Assembly (NCBI RefSeq): GCF_030445035.2
Contig: NC_080673.1
Span: 183,005,216-183,069,215 of the forward strand
From: Dasypus novemcinctus
Taxonomy: Eukaryota > Chordata > Mammalia > Cingulata > Dasypodidae
Length of the DNA stretch: 64,000 nucleotides
Direction of reading: 5' to 3'
In this document: piece by piece, positions 1 to 13,560 of the stretch
Numbering within the stretch: the first letter of the stretch is position 1
Layout of the letters: every line of letters starts with the position of its first letter
Made by a program: the position numbers and the translations under genes
The notes under the pieces: generated by a model
What the model was told of the DNA's origin: nothing
The model's input: only the letters and a program-made list of their open reading frames with translations
The model's database searches: none

Positions 1-1560
1 ATAGAGAGAGAGCCTTAACCTCAATAGGAAACAGGCACAAGTATCACTGCCTATCCTAACGTACTTTTCTATGCCATTAGGCTCATTCTTAACCACAAAA
101 CTCTTTGTAAAGCATCTAAACAAAGACATTGACTAGTGTAGCAAGAATACCAAGACAGGAGTATAAAAACAAAACAAACTGAAAAAAACCCACCTGCATG
201 TCTTTTATCTCCTTTACGTCAGCTTGATTTTGACCTCTAACTCACATTTCACCGGGCAGTACAGTGTTTCTTGAGGCCAATACCGCCCAGGGCGGCTCAA
301 AGGTCTCTGCCAGTTGCGGAGCACTGGGTGACGCACAGTCCGTGGTTCAGGAGCAGAACACACATCACCCTGTGCCTCGCTGTCCCTCCATGCCCCCCCG
401 GCCCTCTTGTTCACCTGGGGGCTCAACCATTTTTGTCAAAGCTGAACACCGTTAGTCCTTTCTGTCCCTCGTCTTCCCTTCTGGGATTGCTGAAGGATGC
501 AACCCACGAACTGGTTCAGCCATCTTCCTAGATTCCAAAAAACTCCTTTGCTTGCCTCACTGCAGCTCTGAAGCACTTTCCCTCTCCCCTCCCTCTTGGG
601 GAGGCCAGGCATAATTGCCTTAATGGACTCAGGCCTCTGAAAAACAAAAATCTGGAAACCAAATATATCTAGGGCCATCTCTTTTGCCCTTCCAGGAATC
701 TTGCTTCAGATCAAATAGCATGGAGTCTGGCTGGCTGCTCTAAGGAAGCAAGGCAAAGGGGAGAAGAGAGGGAGAAAAAGTGTAAATTGCTATTTTGAAG
801 AGAGAATCCAGCTTTACTAGTTTGGATGTCAATTTTGTGTGAAAATAGAATACACTTGTAAAAAGCAAGAACTGCAGAATTACCAGCTCCTAGTAGAAGT
901 AGACCTTTTTTATTTTTGTTTATTTGTTGTTTTTTGTATTTTTTGTTTTAGTTTTTGGGTTTGGGGGTTTGTTTGTTTTTTTTAGACCTTTTTTAAACCA
1001 GCGTCGGCCTACTCAAAACATTCATAATTTAAACCAACTCATCTTCTCTGTCTTAGTGGGTAGCCTAGTTAGTGTTCTTTTAAGAAAAGTAAGATGATAT
1101 GAACAAGATTAATTAAACCTTTTTCTACTCTTTTCCTGTCTTCTACATTTCCAGCTAATGGGGTTTCTACTAAATTACAGTAAAATATCACAAAATGGTG
1201 CTCATGGGAAAAAAGCAGTAGCCTTTAAGTCAGAGAGATTTAATGGTGAGTGAGGTTTTACTTTTCTCCCATCTCATTACCCTTGGCACCCTACCAATAG
1301 CTCCACTCTCAGAAATGTTTAAATGACATGAATTTTATACCTGCAGAGAGCTCTGCCAGATCCAGAGGCCCAAATGGGGTAGCTAGAGCTTATTCAGTTT
1401 CCAGGGCTTCCTGCTTCCTCTCATCCTTGCACCCCACCTATGCGAACACTCTAACATCTCAGGATTAACCTGCTATAGTCCCCCTCCTTCTCCACCTTTT
1501 CCTCCTTCTTCTATGGCCCCATTTGGTCAGCTGGCAAGCAGATAATTTTCCTACAATGAT
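1..1560. other. Non-coding stretch, no gene recognised
   Basis: No reading frame here resembles a known protein and no splice-flanked exon was recognised. A T-rich tract lies at about 905-990 and may be the tail of an old minus-strand retroelement, but its body is not recognisable. Confidence 0.5.
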
Positions 1561-1564
1561 CTGT

Positions 1565-1912
1565 ACCAGGAATAGGTGATCTTTTTCTATAAAGGGCCAG
1601 AAAACTGAATATTTATCTGTGAACTCTTGGGTTTGTCTCTGTCACAACCACTCAACTCTGCCACCGGGGCATGAAATCAGTCATCAACAATGGGTGACAA
1701 CAAATGGACGTGGTTGGTCTCTAATCAAATTTGACTTGTGCACATGAAAATTTGCAATCCATGTATTTTTCACATGCCACAAAATCATCTTCTCCTTTTG
1801 ATTTTTGGTCAATCGTTTACAAATGTAAAAATTATTCTTGGCTCACGAGCCATACAGAAGCAGGCAGACAGCTGGATTTGGCCTACAGGCTATAGTGTGC
1901 TGACCCCAGGCT
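1565..1912. mobile_element. hAT-type (MER1-group) non-autonomous DNA transposon, degraded
   Basis: The segment has the word order of a common ancient mammalian hAT-Charlie-derived repeat: TTTTTCTATAAAGGGCCAGA at the left, CTCTGTCACAACCACTCAAC in the middle, and GGATTTGGCCTACAGGCTAT followed by GCTGACCCC at the right. It is diverged and non-coding. The subfamily name is not certain. Confidence 0.6.
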
Positions 1913-3145
1913 TACTCTACTCAAGGTCAGCTCTTGATTATTCTCACTTAATGTACAGAAAATGGTTCCCCAAATGGCAGCTAATTTAAAAAAAAAAATC
2001 ACTTCTGTTTGGTTCTGGATATACCTGTAATTTTTTAAGCAACGAGCTTGTTTTTCTGATTACTTTGGTTCCTGCCCAGTAATAAAATTAACACACATTC
2101 CAAGTGAGCAGAGGCAAAGAGGCCACTTTAAAATTATGGTGGGCGGTGGCAGACTTGTCTAGTGATTGCAAATCCCCAATGGAAGGGATAGATCTCTCAC
2201 ATGGATAAAAATCTTACTGTACAAACATCAAGCAATTTTTATGATGCTCTTACATAAAGATTTAAATCGTGACCACATTAATTGTGCATTCCATTTCCAT
2301 TGACACATCCGCAGGTTTGTTTTATTGTTTTTCAATCAGAAAACCCGATTACTGCTTTATCTTGTTACCATGGTGATTTAAACATTTCCCTGAGCTTGAA
2401 AAGAAAAAAACACAAAGACAAAAACAAAAATGCATGCTGCTTAGCACATTGTTAACTTCCTCAAAGATTATCAGAAAGTTAAATCTTAGGTCGTGGACAC
2501 CATCTTACCCAAGCCCTTCAATTCACAGATAAGGAAACTGAGGCCTCTGAGAGTCAAACATTTTAGTACCAAAAATCCTGTCATTCAATCTCTACCCCAA
2601 GATCCCCTGTTAATGGCAGATAAAATAAGACTTTTCCAGAATCAAGTCTCCTGACTCCAGCAAAATGGTCTTTGCCCCCCACCTCTGGGCCCCATGCTCG
2701 CCGCCACAGTTAGATTACCTGCCACCGTGATGACTTAATGACCCTGAAAACCCAGCATTGTGCAATTCCCGGAGTCCTTCCTCCCCGCTCCCCGCTTATT
2801 GTCATCTTCCTTGAGACTTCTGGCTCCACAATCCTTACACAGGTATTGGAAGGGCGCCCCAAGAGGAATTCCTTTCCCCATCAGAAAAGCCAGAGGGTTT
2901 GCAACGCTTTCCTGAATTTCCTAGCATTTCCTCTCCAAGGGGAGAGGACCATAGGGATTTGGAAATGATACTCTCAAAGGGTCTTCAAATGTGCTGTCAT
3001 CTGCTTACAGTTGATACATTTCAGGATGGACAGTTGGGAACCTTTCAAAATGGTCCACCCTACTGAAAACCTCGTAATACTAAGATACGTCTGAGTGTCA
3101 TGAAAATCACAGTTGAAAGGCAAGTGAACAGTTGCTCACACAAGC
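1913..3145. other. Non-coding stretch with a possible MIR fragment
   Basis: No coding feature is supported. Around 2,520-2,570 the words CACAGATAAGGAAACTGAGG resemble the conserved core of a minus-strand MIR SINE. The rest is not recognised. Confidence 0.4.
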
Positions 3146-3149
3146 TGTG

Positions 3150-3300
3150 GCCCCTGTGCTTGCCATACATCTCACCACCCAGCATATCACTACCCTCGTT
3201 TTATAGATGAAGAAACGACGGCTCTGAGAAGTTAAATAACTTGCCACCCACTGGTAAATGTCAGAGCTACTTGAGTCCTGGACTTACTAGCTTCAACGTT
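3150..3300 (-). mobile_element. MIR SINE fragment
   Basis: The words TTTTATAGATGAAGAAAC and GAGAAGTTAAATAACTTGCC match the MIR core read in reverse complement. The fragment is old and has no target duplication. Confidence 0.55.
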
Positions 3301-3343
3301 TGTGCTGTTTTCATGGCTACTGGAGCTTCAAAGTGAACTGTAG

Positions 3344-3432
3344 TGGAGCAGGGGGAGCACAGGTTGAACGCCGGCGTCGCATGTATGAGGTCCCAGGTTC
3401 AATCCCTGGTGCCTCCTAAAAAGAAAAGGAAA
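3344..3432 (+). mobile_element. Short tRNA-derived DAS-type SINE (head only)
   Basis: A tRNA-like head with the B-box-like GGTTCAATCC is followed directly by CTCCTAAAAAGAAAAGG. It lacks the long body of the other SINEs in this window. A 13-bp perfect target duplication AAGTGAACTGTAG flanks it (3,331-3,343 and 3,433-3,445). This shows that the short form itself retroposed and is not a broken long copy. Confidence 0.85.
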
Positions 3433-3539
3433 AAGTGAACTGTAGGCATCCCAGAAACAAACACACCACCCTTTCACTAGTCCTGGGAGCCAAGCACCTG
3501 CAACGAATAAATCTTAAGACATTTCCAGGTCACTACTAG

Positions 3540-3730
3540 ATATAGTTAATATTTGTTGAGTACCTCCAAGCATCAGACACCATTCTAAATGCTTTGTATG
3601 CATTAACTCTTTTAATCCTTAGAGCAACTCAGTGAGATGTGGGTACCTTTATTTTCCCTGTTTTTCCAGAGGCAGAGGGAGGGTAAGAAACTCACTCAGA
3701 TCACCCAGCTGTTAAAGGGCAGAGCGGCCT
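3540..3730 (-). mobile_element. MIR-like SINE fragment
   Basis: Words such as GTTGAGTACCTCCAAGCATC, CATTAACTCTTTTAATCCTT and GATCACCCAGCTGTTAAAGG follow the order of an inverted MIR element. The fragment is degraded. Confidence 0.45.
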
Positions 3731-3777
3731 GGCCCCAGGGAACACAATCTTCACCAGGACCCACCTCGGCCTCAGCA

Positions 3778-3965
3778 CAGCAAGCAGGGTTTTCAGCCGC
3801 AGCACTGTTGACATTTGAGGCCAGACGATCCTTGGTTGTGAGGGTCCCTGTACATCCAATAGATGCCAGTAACACCACTCCGCAGTGGTGACAACCCCAA
3901 ATGATTCTGGACATTGCCAGATGTCCCCTAATGGGGAAATCACCCCCAGTTGAAAACCACTGACA
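3778..3965. mobile_element. MER20-like hAT DNA transposon
   Basis: The segment reads TTTTCAGCCGCAGCACTG, TTGACATTTGAGGCCAGACG, TGACAACCCCAAATGATTCT and GACATTGCCAGATGTCCCCT, ending in CAGTTGAAAACCACTGAC. This is the order of the MER20 family. Two related copies lie at 6,441 and 9,517. Confidence 0.65.
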
Positions 3966-6035
<2,070 letters not shown>

Positions 6036-6039
6036 TTGA

Positions 6040-6235
6040 GAAAAAAGCCAAGTTTTGGAGTCCAGTAATCCTGGATTCAAATTCTGCCACTGTAGTGTAC
6101 TGGCTCAGGAATCTTAGGTGAGTGATTAACCCTTTCTGAGTCTCTTCTGCTCTATAAAATGAGGTCATAAATGAGATAATGTATGTAAAGCCCCAGGACA
6201 ATGTCCTGAGTATGATTAGTTCTTATTTTATTAGA
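6040..6235 (+). mobile_element. MIR SINE
   Basis: The order GGATTCAAATTCTGCCACTG, then AGTGATTAACCCTTTCTGAG, then TATAAAATGAGGTCATAAAT and GTATGTAAAGCCCCAGGACA is that of a plus-strand MIR element. Confidence 0.65.
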
Positions 6236-6440
6236 AAGTCTGAGGGGCCAAGGGCTCTTTGCACTGCCTAGATCCCTTCTTCAAAGCAAATGCACCCATT
6301 CCCCAGCTACTGGGCATACAGGCTGTTGATAACTCAAAGCTACGCATTGGGAATTGCCCTCCTCTGCAAGGATCTGCCCAAGGTTATAGACCCTTGCCCA
6401 CAGAGCAACCCATGGCCAATGGCTCATTGATTTAGGGTAG

Positions 6441-6662
6441 AAATTCTCAACCTTGGCACTATCGACAGTTTGGGACAGATAGCTTTTTTGTTGTGGACGG
6501 CTGCCTGGTACACTGTAGGATGCTTAGCAGCATCCCTGGCCCCTACCCATTGGATGCCAATAGTGCATCCCAGTTGTGACAACCAAAAATGTCTCTAGAC
6601 ATTGCCAAATATTCCCTGGGGACCAAAATAGCATCCCCACTTCTGTTGAGAATGACTGATGT
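6441..6662. mobile_element. MER20-like hAT DNA transposon, near full length
   Basis: About 220 bp from TTCTCAACCTTGGCACTATC to GTTGAGAATGACTG, with the internal words AGCAGCATCCCTGGCCCCTA and GTTGTGACAACCAAAAATGT. It is the best preserved of three MER20-like copies. MER20 is known to have contributed regulatory sequence in placental mammals; nothing here shows activity. Confidence 0.75.
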
Positions 6663-7160
6663 AGGAAAACAAAGATTCCATGGCTCAATTTGGAAGAATG
6701 CTGAAGGGCTAAACTAGCTCCAGAACTCTCTCTTGGTTGCAACCTCCTTGTAATTCAACTTCTCTTTCTGTCCAGTTCTGCTTTCCTCACTTTCTTATAG
6801 GATTTACTGACACTGCTCCCCATAAACCCTCATACACAATTCTGTACCTGAAAGTATATGTCCAAGGAACCCAATCATAGAAACCATGAGAGCTTGGTTC
6901 AGGTCCAGAATATGGGCTCATGGCAGCCATCCTGATCTAAGATGGTTGCCCAAACAGTGCTCAGCTCCAGATGACGCCAAGAAGAGCCAGAGTGGTTCCA
7001 GGGCCAAGTCACTCAGGTGAAGCTGGTGAACCACTTGTAATTGACGCTTAGTTTAGACTTCTGGTCTCCTGGGAATTCTCAAGAATCCAGCCCATACCTT
7101 TCTCAAACCTTGACCTTCCTCTTCTCCCCTCAAGTTATAAACTTAAAATACATCCATTTT
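6663..7160. other. Non-coding stretch, nothing recognised
   Basis: No coding, RNA or repeat family was recognised between the MER20-like element and the following L1 remnant. Confidence 0.4.
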
Positions 7161-7164
7161 CTTC

Positions 7165-9394
7165 AAAATTAATCTATAAAGCAATGGTATTACAATCAAT
7201 TGGGGTTTGCAAGGAACTAACAAACTTGTTTTTAAATTTGTATGGAAGGGGACGCAGATGTGGCTCAAGCGACTGGGCTCCCGTCTACCATATTGGAGGT
7301 CCAGGGTTCAATACCCGGGGCCTCCTGGTGAAGGCAAGGTGGCCAGCATGGCAAACTGGCCCGTGTGGAGTGCTGCCCCCATGCAGGAGTGCTGCCCTGC
7401 GCAGGAGTGCGGCCCTCGCAGGAGTGCTGCCCCGCACAGGAGTGCTGGCCCTCACAGAGTCCTGGCCCACGTGGAGAGCTGGTGCAGCAAGATGACACAA
7501 CAGAAAGAAACACAAGGGAGAGACAATAAGAGACACAACAGACCAGGGAGCTGAGGTGGCACAGAATGAGCACCTCTCTCCCATTCCAGAAGGTCCCAGG
7601 ATCGGTTCCTGGAGCTGCCTAATGAGAATACAAGCAGACTCAGAAGAACACACAGCAAACGGACAAAGAGAGCAGACAATAGGGGTGGAAGGAGGGCAGA
7701 GAAAAAAAATTTTAAATGTGTGGAAGAATTTAAAAAGCCCAAAGTCTGAAAAAAAGAAAAGTAAAAAGAAGTGACCTACCCAATAGTGTTATTCTACAAA
7801 GCCATAGTAAGAGAAGCATGTATCGATAATGCAGAAAGAGACGTATGATGGAAAAGAATAGAGAGCCCAGAAGTAAGCCAGTATTATATGGAAACTTGGT
7901 GCATAATGAAGGGGCATCCCAGATGAGTTGGGCTGAGAATGGAATCTTTAGTAAACAGAATTAGGAAAATTGGCTAGTCATGTGCAGAAAAATAAGATAT
8001 AAGCTATATCTCATGCCCTGTATTTTAAAAACTCCAAATGAATTAAAGTTGTAACTATGACAGGTAGAACTGCATGGCTAGTAGGAAAAAATGTAAGAGA
8101 AGATTTTGAAAGTTGTAAAACAGAAAAGATTTCTTAAACTTTACACCAAAACAAGGTGGATTTGCAACTTCTAACACCAGAAAGGATCAATATCTTAAAT
8201 GCACAAAAAATGAACAATAAGCAGCCACAACAAACATAAAACCTAATAGGAAAAATATGCAAAGCAAATGATCTGGCAGTCATGGAAGGAGAAAATCTAC
8301 GACTTCCAAGTAGAAAAGGAGTTGCTCAGCCTAACTTGAAATCAAAGAAGTGCAAATTAATGTAAAAAGATATCTCACCACACCGGCAGATGGGTGAAAT
8401 TTAGAAAGACAACTAATACCCTGAGGATGTGGAGGTAGTTTGTGGGAGGATAAACTGGTGAGCAATATGTCAGTAAAGTACACAGTGAAATTAAGAAAAT
8501 GTTTGCCCCAGGAAGACCTACCTCTCCACAGACCTTGCACGGGTCCAATCAGGGATATGTAAGAGGAGGATGTTTGTCATGGCACTATTTGAGAGAGTGA
8601 GGAGATAACCCAACCCGAATGCCCATCCATTAGAGAATGGATATGATAGATGCATATAATGAAAAACAATGTACCAGTCGGAAAGTAAAGAGCTAAACGG
8701 AAGTACGGCAACATGGAAAACATGAAAAATACATTGATGAGAAAACAGAAACGGAATCAGATCTATATCTCAAAACTATATATATTTGCATATTTGGGAA
8801 TGAACCTCGAAGACATCATGTTGAATGAAATAAACCAGACACAAAAGGACAGATATTATATGATCTCACTGGTAGGAAATAATTCGAAAAAGCAAACTCA
8901 TAGAGTGAGATTCTAGAATACAGGTTGCCAGTGTGTGGGCTGGGTATAGGAAATCAGAAGTGAAGTCTTAAAATGTACAGAGTTTCTATTTGGGACAGTG
9001 GAAAAGTATTGGTAATGGGTGGTGGTGATAGTAGCACAACAACGTTAATATAATTAACAGCAGTAAATTATATATTTGGTTTTTTAAAATTATATATTTG
9101 AATGTAATTATAAGAGGAAATTATATATTTGAATGTAGTTATAAGAGGAAATTTTTTAGGTTATATATATGTTACTAGAATAAAATTTTTAAATAGTCCA
9201 TGAAACTGCACAACACAGTGAACCATGGACAATTGTTAATAGTACAATTATAAAACTGCACTTTCACCAATTGTAACACATATATCACACCAAAGCAAGA
9301 TATTAATTTAAGGTATATGGGAATCCTGTTTTTATGCACAATTATTCTGCAAACCCACAAATTCTTAATAAAACAAAATAAAAAACACTATTTG
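7165..9394 (+). mobile_element. Old L1 LINE: end of ORF2 and 3' UTR, interrupted by a SINE
   Basis: The DNA at 7,165-7,247 and 7,716-8,200 follows the 3' end of mammalian L1 ORF2 (GGTATTACAATCAATTGGGG, then CTAACAAACTTGTTTTTAAA, then AGAATAGAGAGCCCAGAAGT). Frames are broken by stops and indels. The 3' UTR continues through GATATTATATGATCTCACTG (about 8,849-8,868) to an A-rich end near 9,390. A dimeric SINE splits it at 7,248-7,715. It is an ancient, inactive copy. Confidence 0.7.
7248..7715 (+). mobile_element. Dimeric DAS-type SINE
   Basis: The left unit has a tRNA-like head (GACGCAGATGTGGCTCAAGC with B-box-like GGGTTCAATACC) and then several degenerate copies of a GCAGGAGTGCTGCCC-like word. 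A second tRNA-like unit follows at about 7,547-7,620 (GAGCTGAGGTGGCACAGAAT with GGATCGGTTCCTGGAGC). The element ends in GCAGAGAAAAAAAATTTT. Imperfect direct repeats, TTTTAAATTTGTATGGAAG and TTTTAAATGTGTGGAAG, flank it. Confidence 0.75.
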
Positions 9395-9419
9395 TGTAAA
9401 TTAAAAGCCAAACCCCCAC

Positions 9420-9500
9420 AGAATTCTATATGTATGCATCTCTCTGTGTTTGCATATATAAGTGTGTGTGCATGTATATGTGTGTGTGTGTTCAGAATAT
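9420..9500. repeat. TG-rich / alternating purine-pyrimidine tract
   Basis: Imperfect TATG and TG repeats, for example GTGTGTGTGCATGTATATGT. Simple-sequence DNA. Confidence 0.6.
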
Positions 9501-9516
9501 ACATATAGCTCTAAAT

Positions 9517-9711
9517 TAGGGTTTCTCTTGGCACTGTTCACATTTTGAACCAGATAATTTTTGTTGTAAGGACTGTCCTGAGCATCCCTAGCCTTGATCC
9601 GCTAGATGTTAGTAGCACCCCCTTAATTGTGGCAACCAAAACCATCTTCAGACATAGCCAGATGTCCCCTGGTGGGTAGACAAAATTTCCCTCGGTTGAG
9701 AACTACTGTCT
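9517..9711. mobile_element. MER20-like hAT DNA transposon, diverged
   Basis: The words TTGGCACTGTTCACATTTTG, GTGGCAACCAAAACCATCTT and CAGATGTCCCCTGGTGGGTA, ending GGTTGAGAACTACTG, place it in the same family and orientation as the copies at 3,778 and 6,441. Confidence 0.65.
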
Positions 9712-9883
9712 AAATAATGGCATTATTGCATTAGAGTGGCTATTTAGGTTTTCGGAGGCAGGGATTGGAAGAGAGACTGTTCAAATTAAACAAGAGAAGA
9801 CTCTGGTACAGAACAATGGTGATGATGTTCCATTAACTGGGAAGAATTATTAACTCAACTATGTGTATTTGAGGTCCAAATAT

Positions 9884-9946
9884 GAGAGAGAGAGAGAGAG
9901 AAGGGGAGAGGAAAGGAGAAAGGGAGAGAGGGAAGGAAGGGGGAAA
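9884..9946 (+). repeat. GA-rich simple repeat
   Basis: A (GA)n tract grades into AGGGAGAGAGGGAAGGAAGG. Confidence 0.8.
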
Positions 9947-11248
9947 CTGGCCTCAAAATGAGAATTGGCATATGTTTTGCTGTTCAGTCAGCCACACCCT
10001 AAGTGTCCTTGAAGGCAAATATATTTAGAGTACCATTTAACCTCTTGCTCTTTGTCTCTCATTGTGGCTTTTGACAGGGTGAGGAATTGTCGATTTTATT
10101 TTAATGAGTCTGTGCTGAAGCATCCTTTGAAGTGTGTGAAAACGCTACTATCAGGAAAACTGTACTAGATTAACCAACAGACAAACGAAGCCTGTGAGAA
10201 AATTCAACCCTGATGAACTTCCCTGAATTTTGCAAATAGGGAAAGCTAGAAAGAACCCCTTGAAATATATATATTATTTTCTAATTGGAGCATGCTATTA
10301 AAAGGTGAAAATGGTGCATAAGAATGCTAGAGTGGCTTTAATAATATCAAATATACTTCAAGACAAGGAGTATTACAAGAGATGAAAGGTACACTTCATT
10401 ATGATAAACGGGGGAGAAATCCAGAAGCTAGAACAATAAGAAATATTGCCTGCAGAATATAAAAAATACATGCAGGAAAAAAAAAATGACAGAACTAGGA
10501 AGAAATGGACAAATCTACAAAGTTGGAGACCTTATCACTTCTCTCAAGTAGTGGAACAACCAAAAAATTTTTAAAAAATCCATAGGGTATACAGAAGGTT
10601 TGAATGCTGCTTACCAACCACCTTACCAAATTAACATTTATAAAACACTACACCCAGTAATTGCAGAATATACATTTGTTCCCAGTGCACATGGAATCTT
10701 CACAGATAGACCATATGCTGGGTCAGAAAATAAAGTCTTGATAGATTTCAAAATATAGAATATTATAGAATATATTCTCTGACTATAATGGAAATAATTA
10801 GAAATCAACACTAATAAAATAACTAGAATAGATGAAAAATAGTTTGCTGCTAAATAATCCATTGGTCAGAGAAGAAATCACAAGGAAATTAGAAAATATT
10901 TTGAACTGAAGAGAACGAAAACGTATCAAACTTTGTGGGATTCAGCTAAAGCAATGCTTAAAGAAAACTAATCATTAAATGTTTATAAGATATCAAGGCA
11001 GTTCCCAAATCAGCGCTCTAATTGTCTTGCATGAGAAATTAGAAAGATGATCAAACTAAACAAAAAAGTAAGTAGAAAGAAATAATCAAGAAAAAAATCA
11101 ATGAAATTGAAACCAGAAAAACAACAATGAAAGCAAAAGTTGGTTCTTTGGGAAAACGCAATAAAATTGATAAAGCCCTAGAGAAAAAAACACCAAATTA
11201 TCAATATCATGAATAAAAGACGGTCACCACTACAGAATTTAAAAGAAT

Positions 11249-12266
11249 AAAGGGGGTTCTCTCTGAAATGTGACCCCCTTGCCCTTCTGTCCGCTACATG
11301 AGCTCTGCCACCAGTCCCCCAGGCCAGTTATGCTGGAGCATCTGGGCTCTTTGCCCAAGCAAATGGATTACAAGGGCCAGAAACTAGCTGTACAGATATT
11401 TCAGGGAATTTTTCTTTTATCTGCAATATTTAGATTTATCTGCAGGTATGTGGCTGAACATTCAGATGGACTGTCTCTATAGTTTTGGCCAGATTTGCTT
11501 TTTGTGTTTGCTGATCCTTTTTTCCATGACCCATCTATCACTGGCATCCCCCTCAAGTAGTTACTTGTTCCAGATTCACGAACAGAAGGGTAAGGAGATA
11601 GAAAACTTAAGAGGTATCCTAAAAATAATTGATTGAGGTTTTCATAGTTCAACTTTGCCTTAGGATTTGCTTATGTTTGTTGTGAGATGAGCTAAGTTGC
11701 TTTCATACCCAAAACATGACCTGAAAAACACCTATACTCTTACAGAACAGCAGTGTTTAGACTTAGGTTTCATTATATTTTATTTCTAACCCAGATGGGT
11801 TTTGATTTATAAATATTGTAGACCCTGGGAAGTGACTGTAGCTCAATCGATTGGGCTCCTGTCTACCATATGGGAGGCCCTGGGATGCAAACCCAGGCAA
11901 GCTGGCCCATGCCCATGGAGAGATGATGGCCCATGTTCATGGAGAGCTGGTGCAGCAAGATGATGCAACAAAGGGAGACAAGCAGACACAGAAGAACATG
12001 CAGCAATGGACACAGAGAGCAGACAGCAAGCAAGCTGTGGGGGGGGGGGGGGAGGGAATAAATAAAATTATATATATATATAGTAGACCCTTTCTTCACA
12101 ATTTTACTCTGAATTGGAGAACAGGAAACATAAGTATGCAAAATTTCTTTCAAGTCTACACATATGTTGAGAATAAATGCCTCCATAAATGATAGTACAA
12201 TTTAACTATCAAAGTTTTATAATTCATTATGAGTAATAAGACTTTTAAATTAAAACTTCAAGAAAA
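11249..12266 (+). pseudogene. SPCS1P: SPCS1 (signal peptidase complex subunit 1) processed pseudogene
   Basis: The ATG at 11,330 opens a frame reading [20 protein letters not shown] and then a hydrophobic stretch ending in RYVAEHSDG, the start of the 12-kDa signal peptidase subunit SPCS1. Homology then shifts frame: a WTV-like stretch is followed by remnants of the PPWPIYRRHPLKW region at about 11,514-11,562, where a TAG replaces the expected Trp codon, and a basic C-terminus near 11,605. No introns are present, upstream leader-like sequence precedes the ATG, and a 3'UTR-like segment runs to an A-rich end at 12,261-12,268. A 13-bp duplication AATTTAAAAGAAT flanks the block (11,236-11,248 and 12,267-12,279). 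The frameshift and stop show it is not functional as SPCS1. A later SINE splits the 3'UTR part. Confidence 0.9.
11827..12082 (+). mobile_element. DAS-type SINE inside the SPCS1 pseudogene
   Basis: The head GGGAAGTGACTGTAGCTCAA and CTACCATATGGGAGGC are recognisable, followed by a shortened body, a G-run at about 12,041-12,051 and an A/T-rich tail. A 9-bp duplication GTAGACCCT lies at 11,818-11,826 and 12,083-12,091. Confidence 0.85.
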
Positions 12267-13560
12267 AATTTAAAAGAATGGTAAGGGAGTATTTTGAAAA
12301 CTTTATGCCAATAAATTGGATAACTGAAATGAAATGGAAAATTCCTTAAAAGACATATATATTGTCAAAGCTAACTCAAAAGTAAATAGCTTGAATAACT
12401 CTTAAAGAAATTGAGTTAATACTTAAAAACTTTCCCACAAAGAAAATTCCAGGCCCAGGTGGCTTCAGTGGGGACTCTAGCAAACATTTGAGAAAAATAT
12501 AATCCCAACAGTTCATAAATTCTTCCAGGAAATAGAAAATGAAATACTTCTAAACATATTGTATGAGGCCAGCATTACTTTGACACCAAATCAAAGACAT
12601 TACAAAAAAAGCAAACGACAAATATTCTTCATAAGCATAGATATAAAAATGCTTATCTAAATATTAACAAATTGAAACTATCAACTAATAAAAAGGATAA
12701 TTCATTATGACCAAGTGTAGCTTATCCCAGGGACGGAAAGTTGATTTAACATTTGAAAACCAATCAATGTAATTCACCATATTTACAGAATAAAAAAGAT
12801 AAAAGACACAATAATCTCAATAGTTATAGAAAAAGCACTTGACAAAATCTGGCCATCCTTCACGATAAAAACACACAGCAAACTAGGAAGAGAAGAGAAC
12901 TTTCTCAACCTGATAAATGGCATCAACCAATAAAACCTACAGCAAACCTTCTACTTAATGATGAAAGACTGCTTTCCCTCTACGACTGGGAACAAAGCAA
13001 GGATGTCCATTTTTACTACTTCTTCTCAACATTGTATTGGAAGTCCTTTGTAAAAAAAATCCTAAGGAATATTTTTAAAAAGATACTAGAACAACTAAGG
13101 GGGTTTAGCAAGATCACAAGATACAAAGTAAATATACAAGATAGATTATATTTTGATATATTAGCAACAAGCAATAGGAATATGAAAAAATTTTAAATAA
13201 TACTATTTGCAAGAGCATCAGAAATATGAGATATTAGGGATAAACTTAACAGAAGTTTGCAAGACCTATATACTGAAAACTAAAAACATTGCTGAGAGGA
13301 GGAATTAAAGAAAACCTAAATAAACAGATATATACCATGTTCATGGATCAAAAGATTCCATTTTTTCAAGATGTCAATCTCCATATTGATTTATTAATTT
13401 GATAAAATCCCAGTCAAAATCCCAGCAGGAATTTTGTAGAAATTACCAAACTGTCTTTAAAATTTATATGGAAATGTAAAGGACCTAAAATAGATAAAAC
13501 AATATTGGGAACTGCCCAAGCCCAAACAAGGGGCCACAAGTTTACTGACTACAGAAGCTA

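Larger units (their letters stand above)
10300..13560 (+). mobile_element. Old L1 LINE ORF2 body, split by a processed pseudogene
   Basis: The parts at 10,620-11,235 and 12,280-13,510 follow L1 ORF2 (CATATGCTGGGTCAGAAAAT, GAAGAAATCACAAGGAAATT, AAAGTTGGTTCTTTGGGAAA, ATTCCAGGCCCAGGTGGCTT, GTAATTCACCATATTTACAG, AAATTTATATGGAAATGTAA). Many stops and indels are present. The sequence is consistent in order on both sides of the inserted block 11,249-12,266, so that block arrived after the L1. The far 5' part (10,300-10,600) is less certain. Confidence 0.75.

Noticed and set aside
3344-3432. tRNA genes suggested by A- and B-box-like words
   Set aside because: The heads lack a complete cloverleaf and CCA-side pairing, are followed by A-tails and have target duplications. 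They are SINEs.
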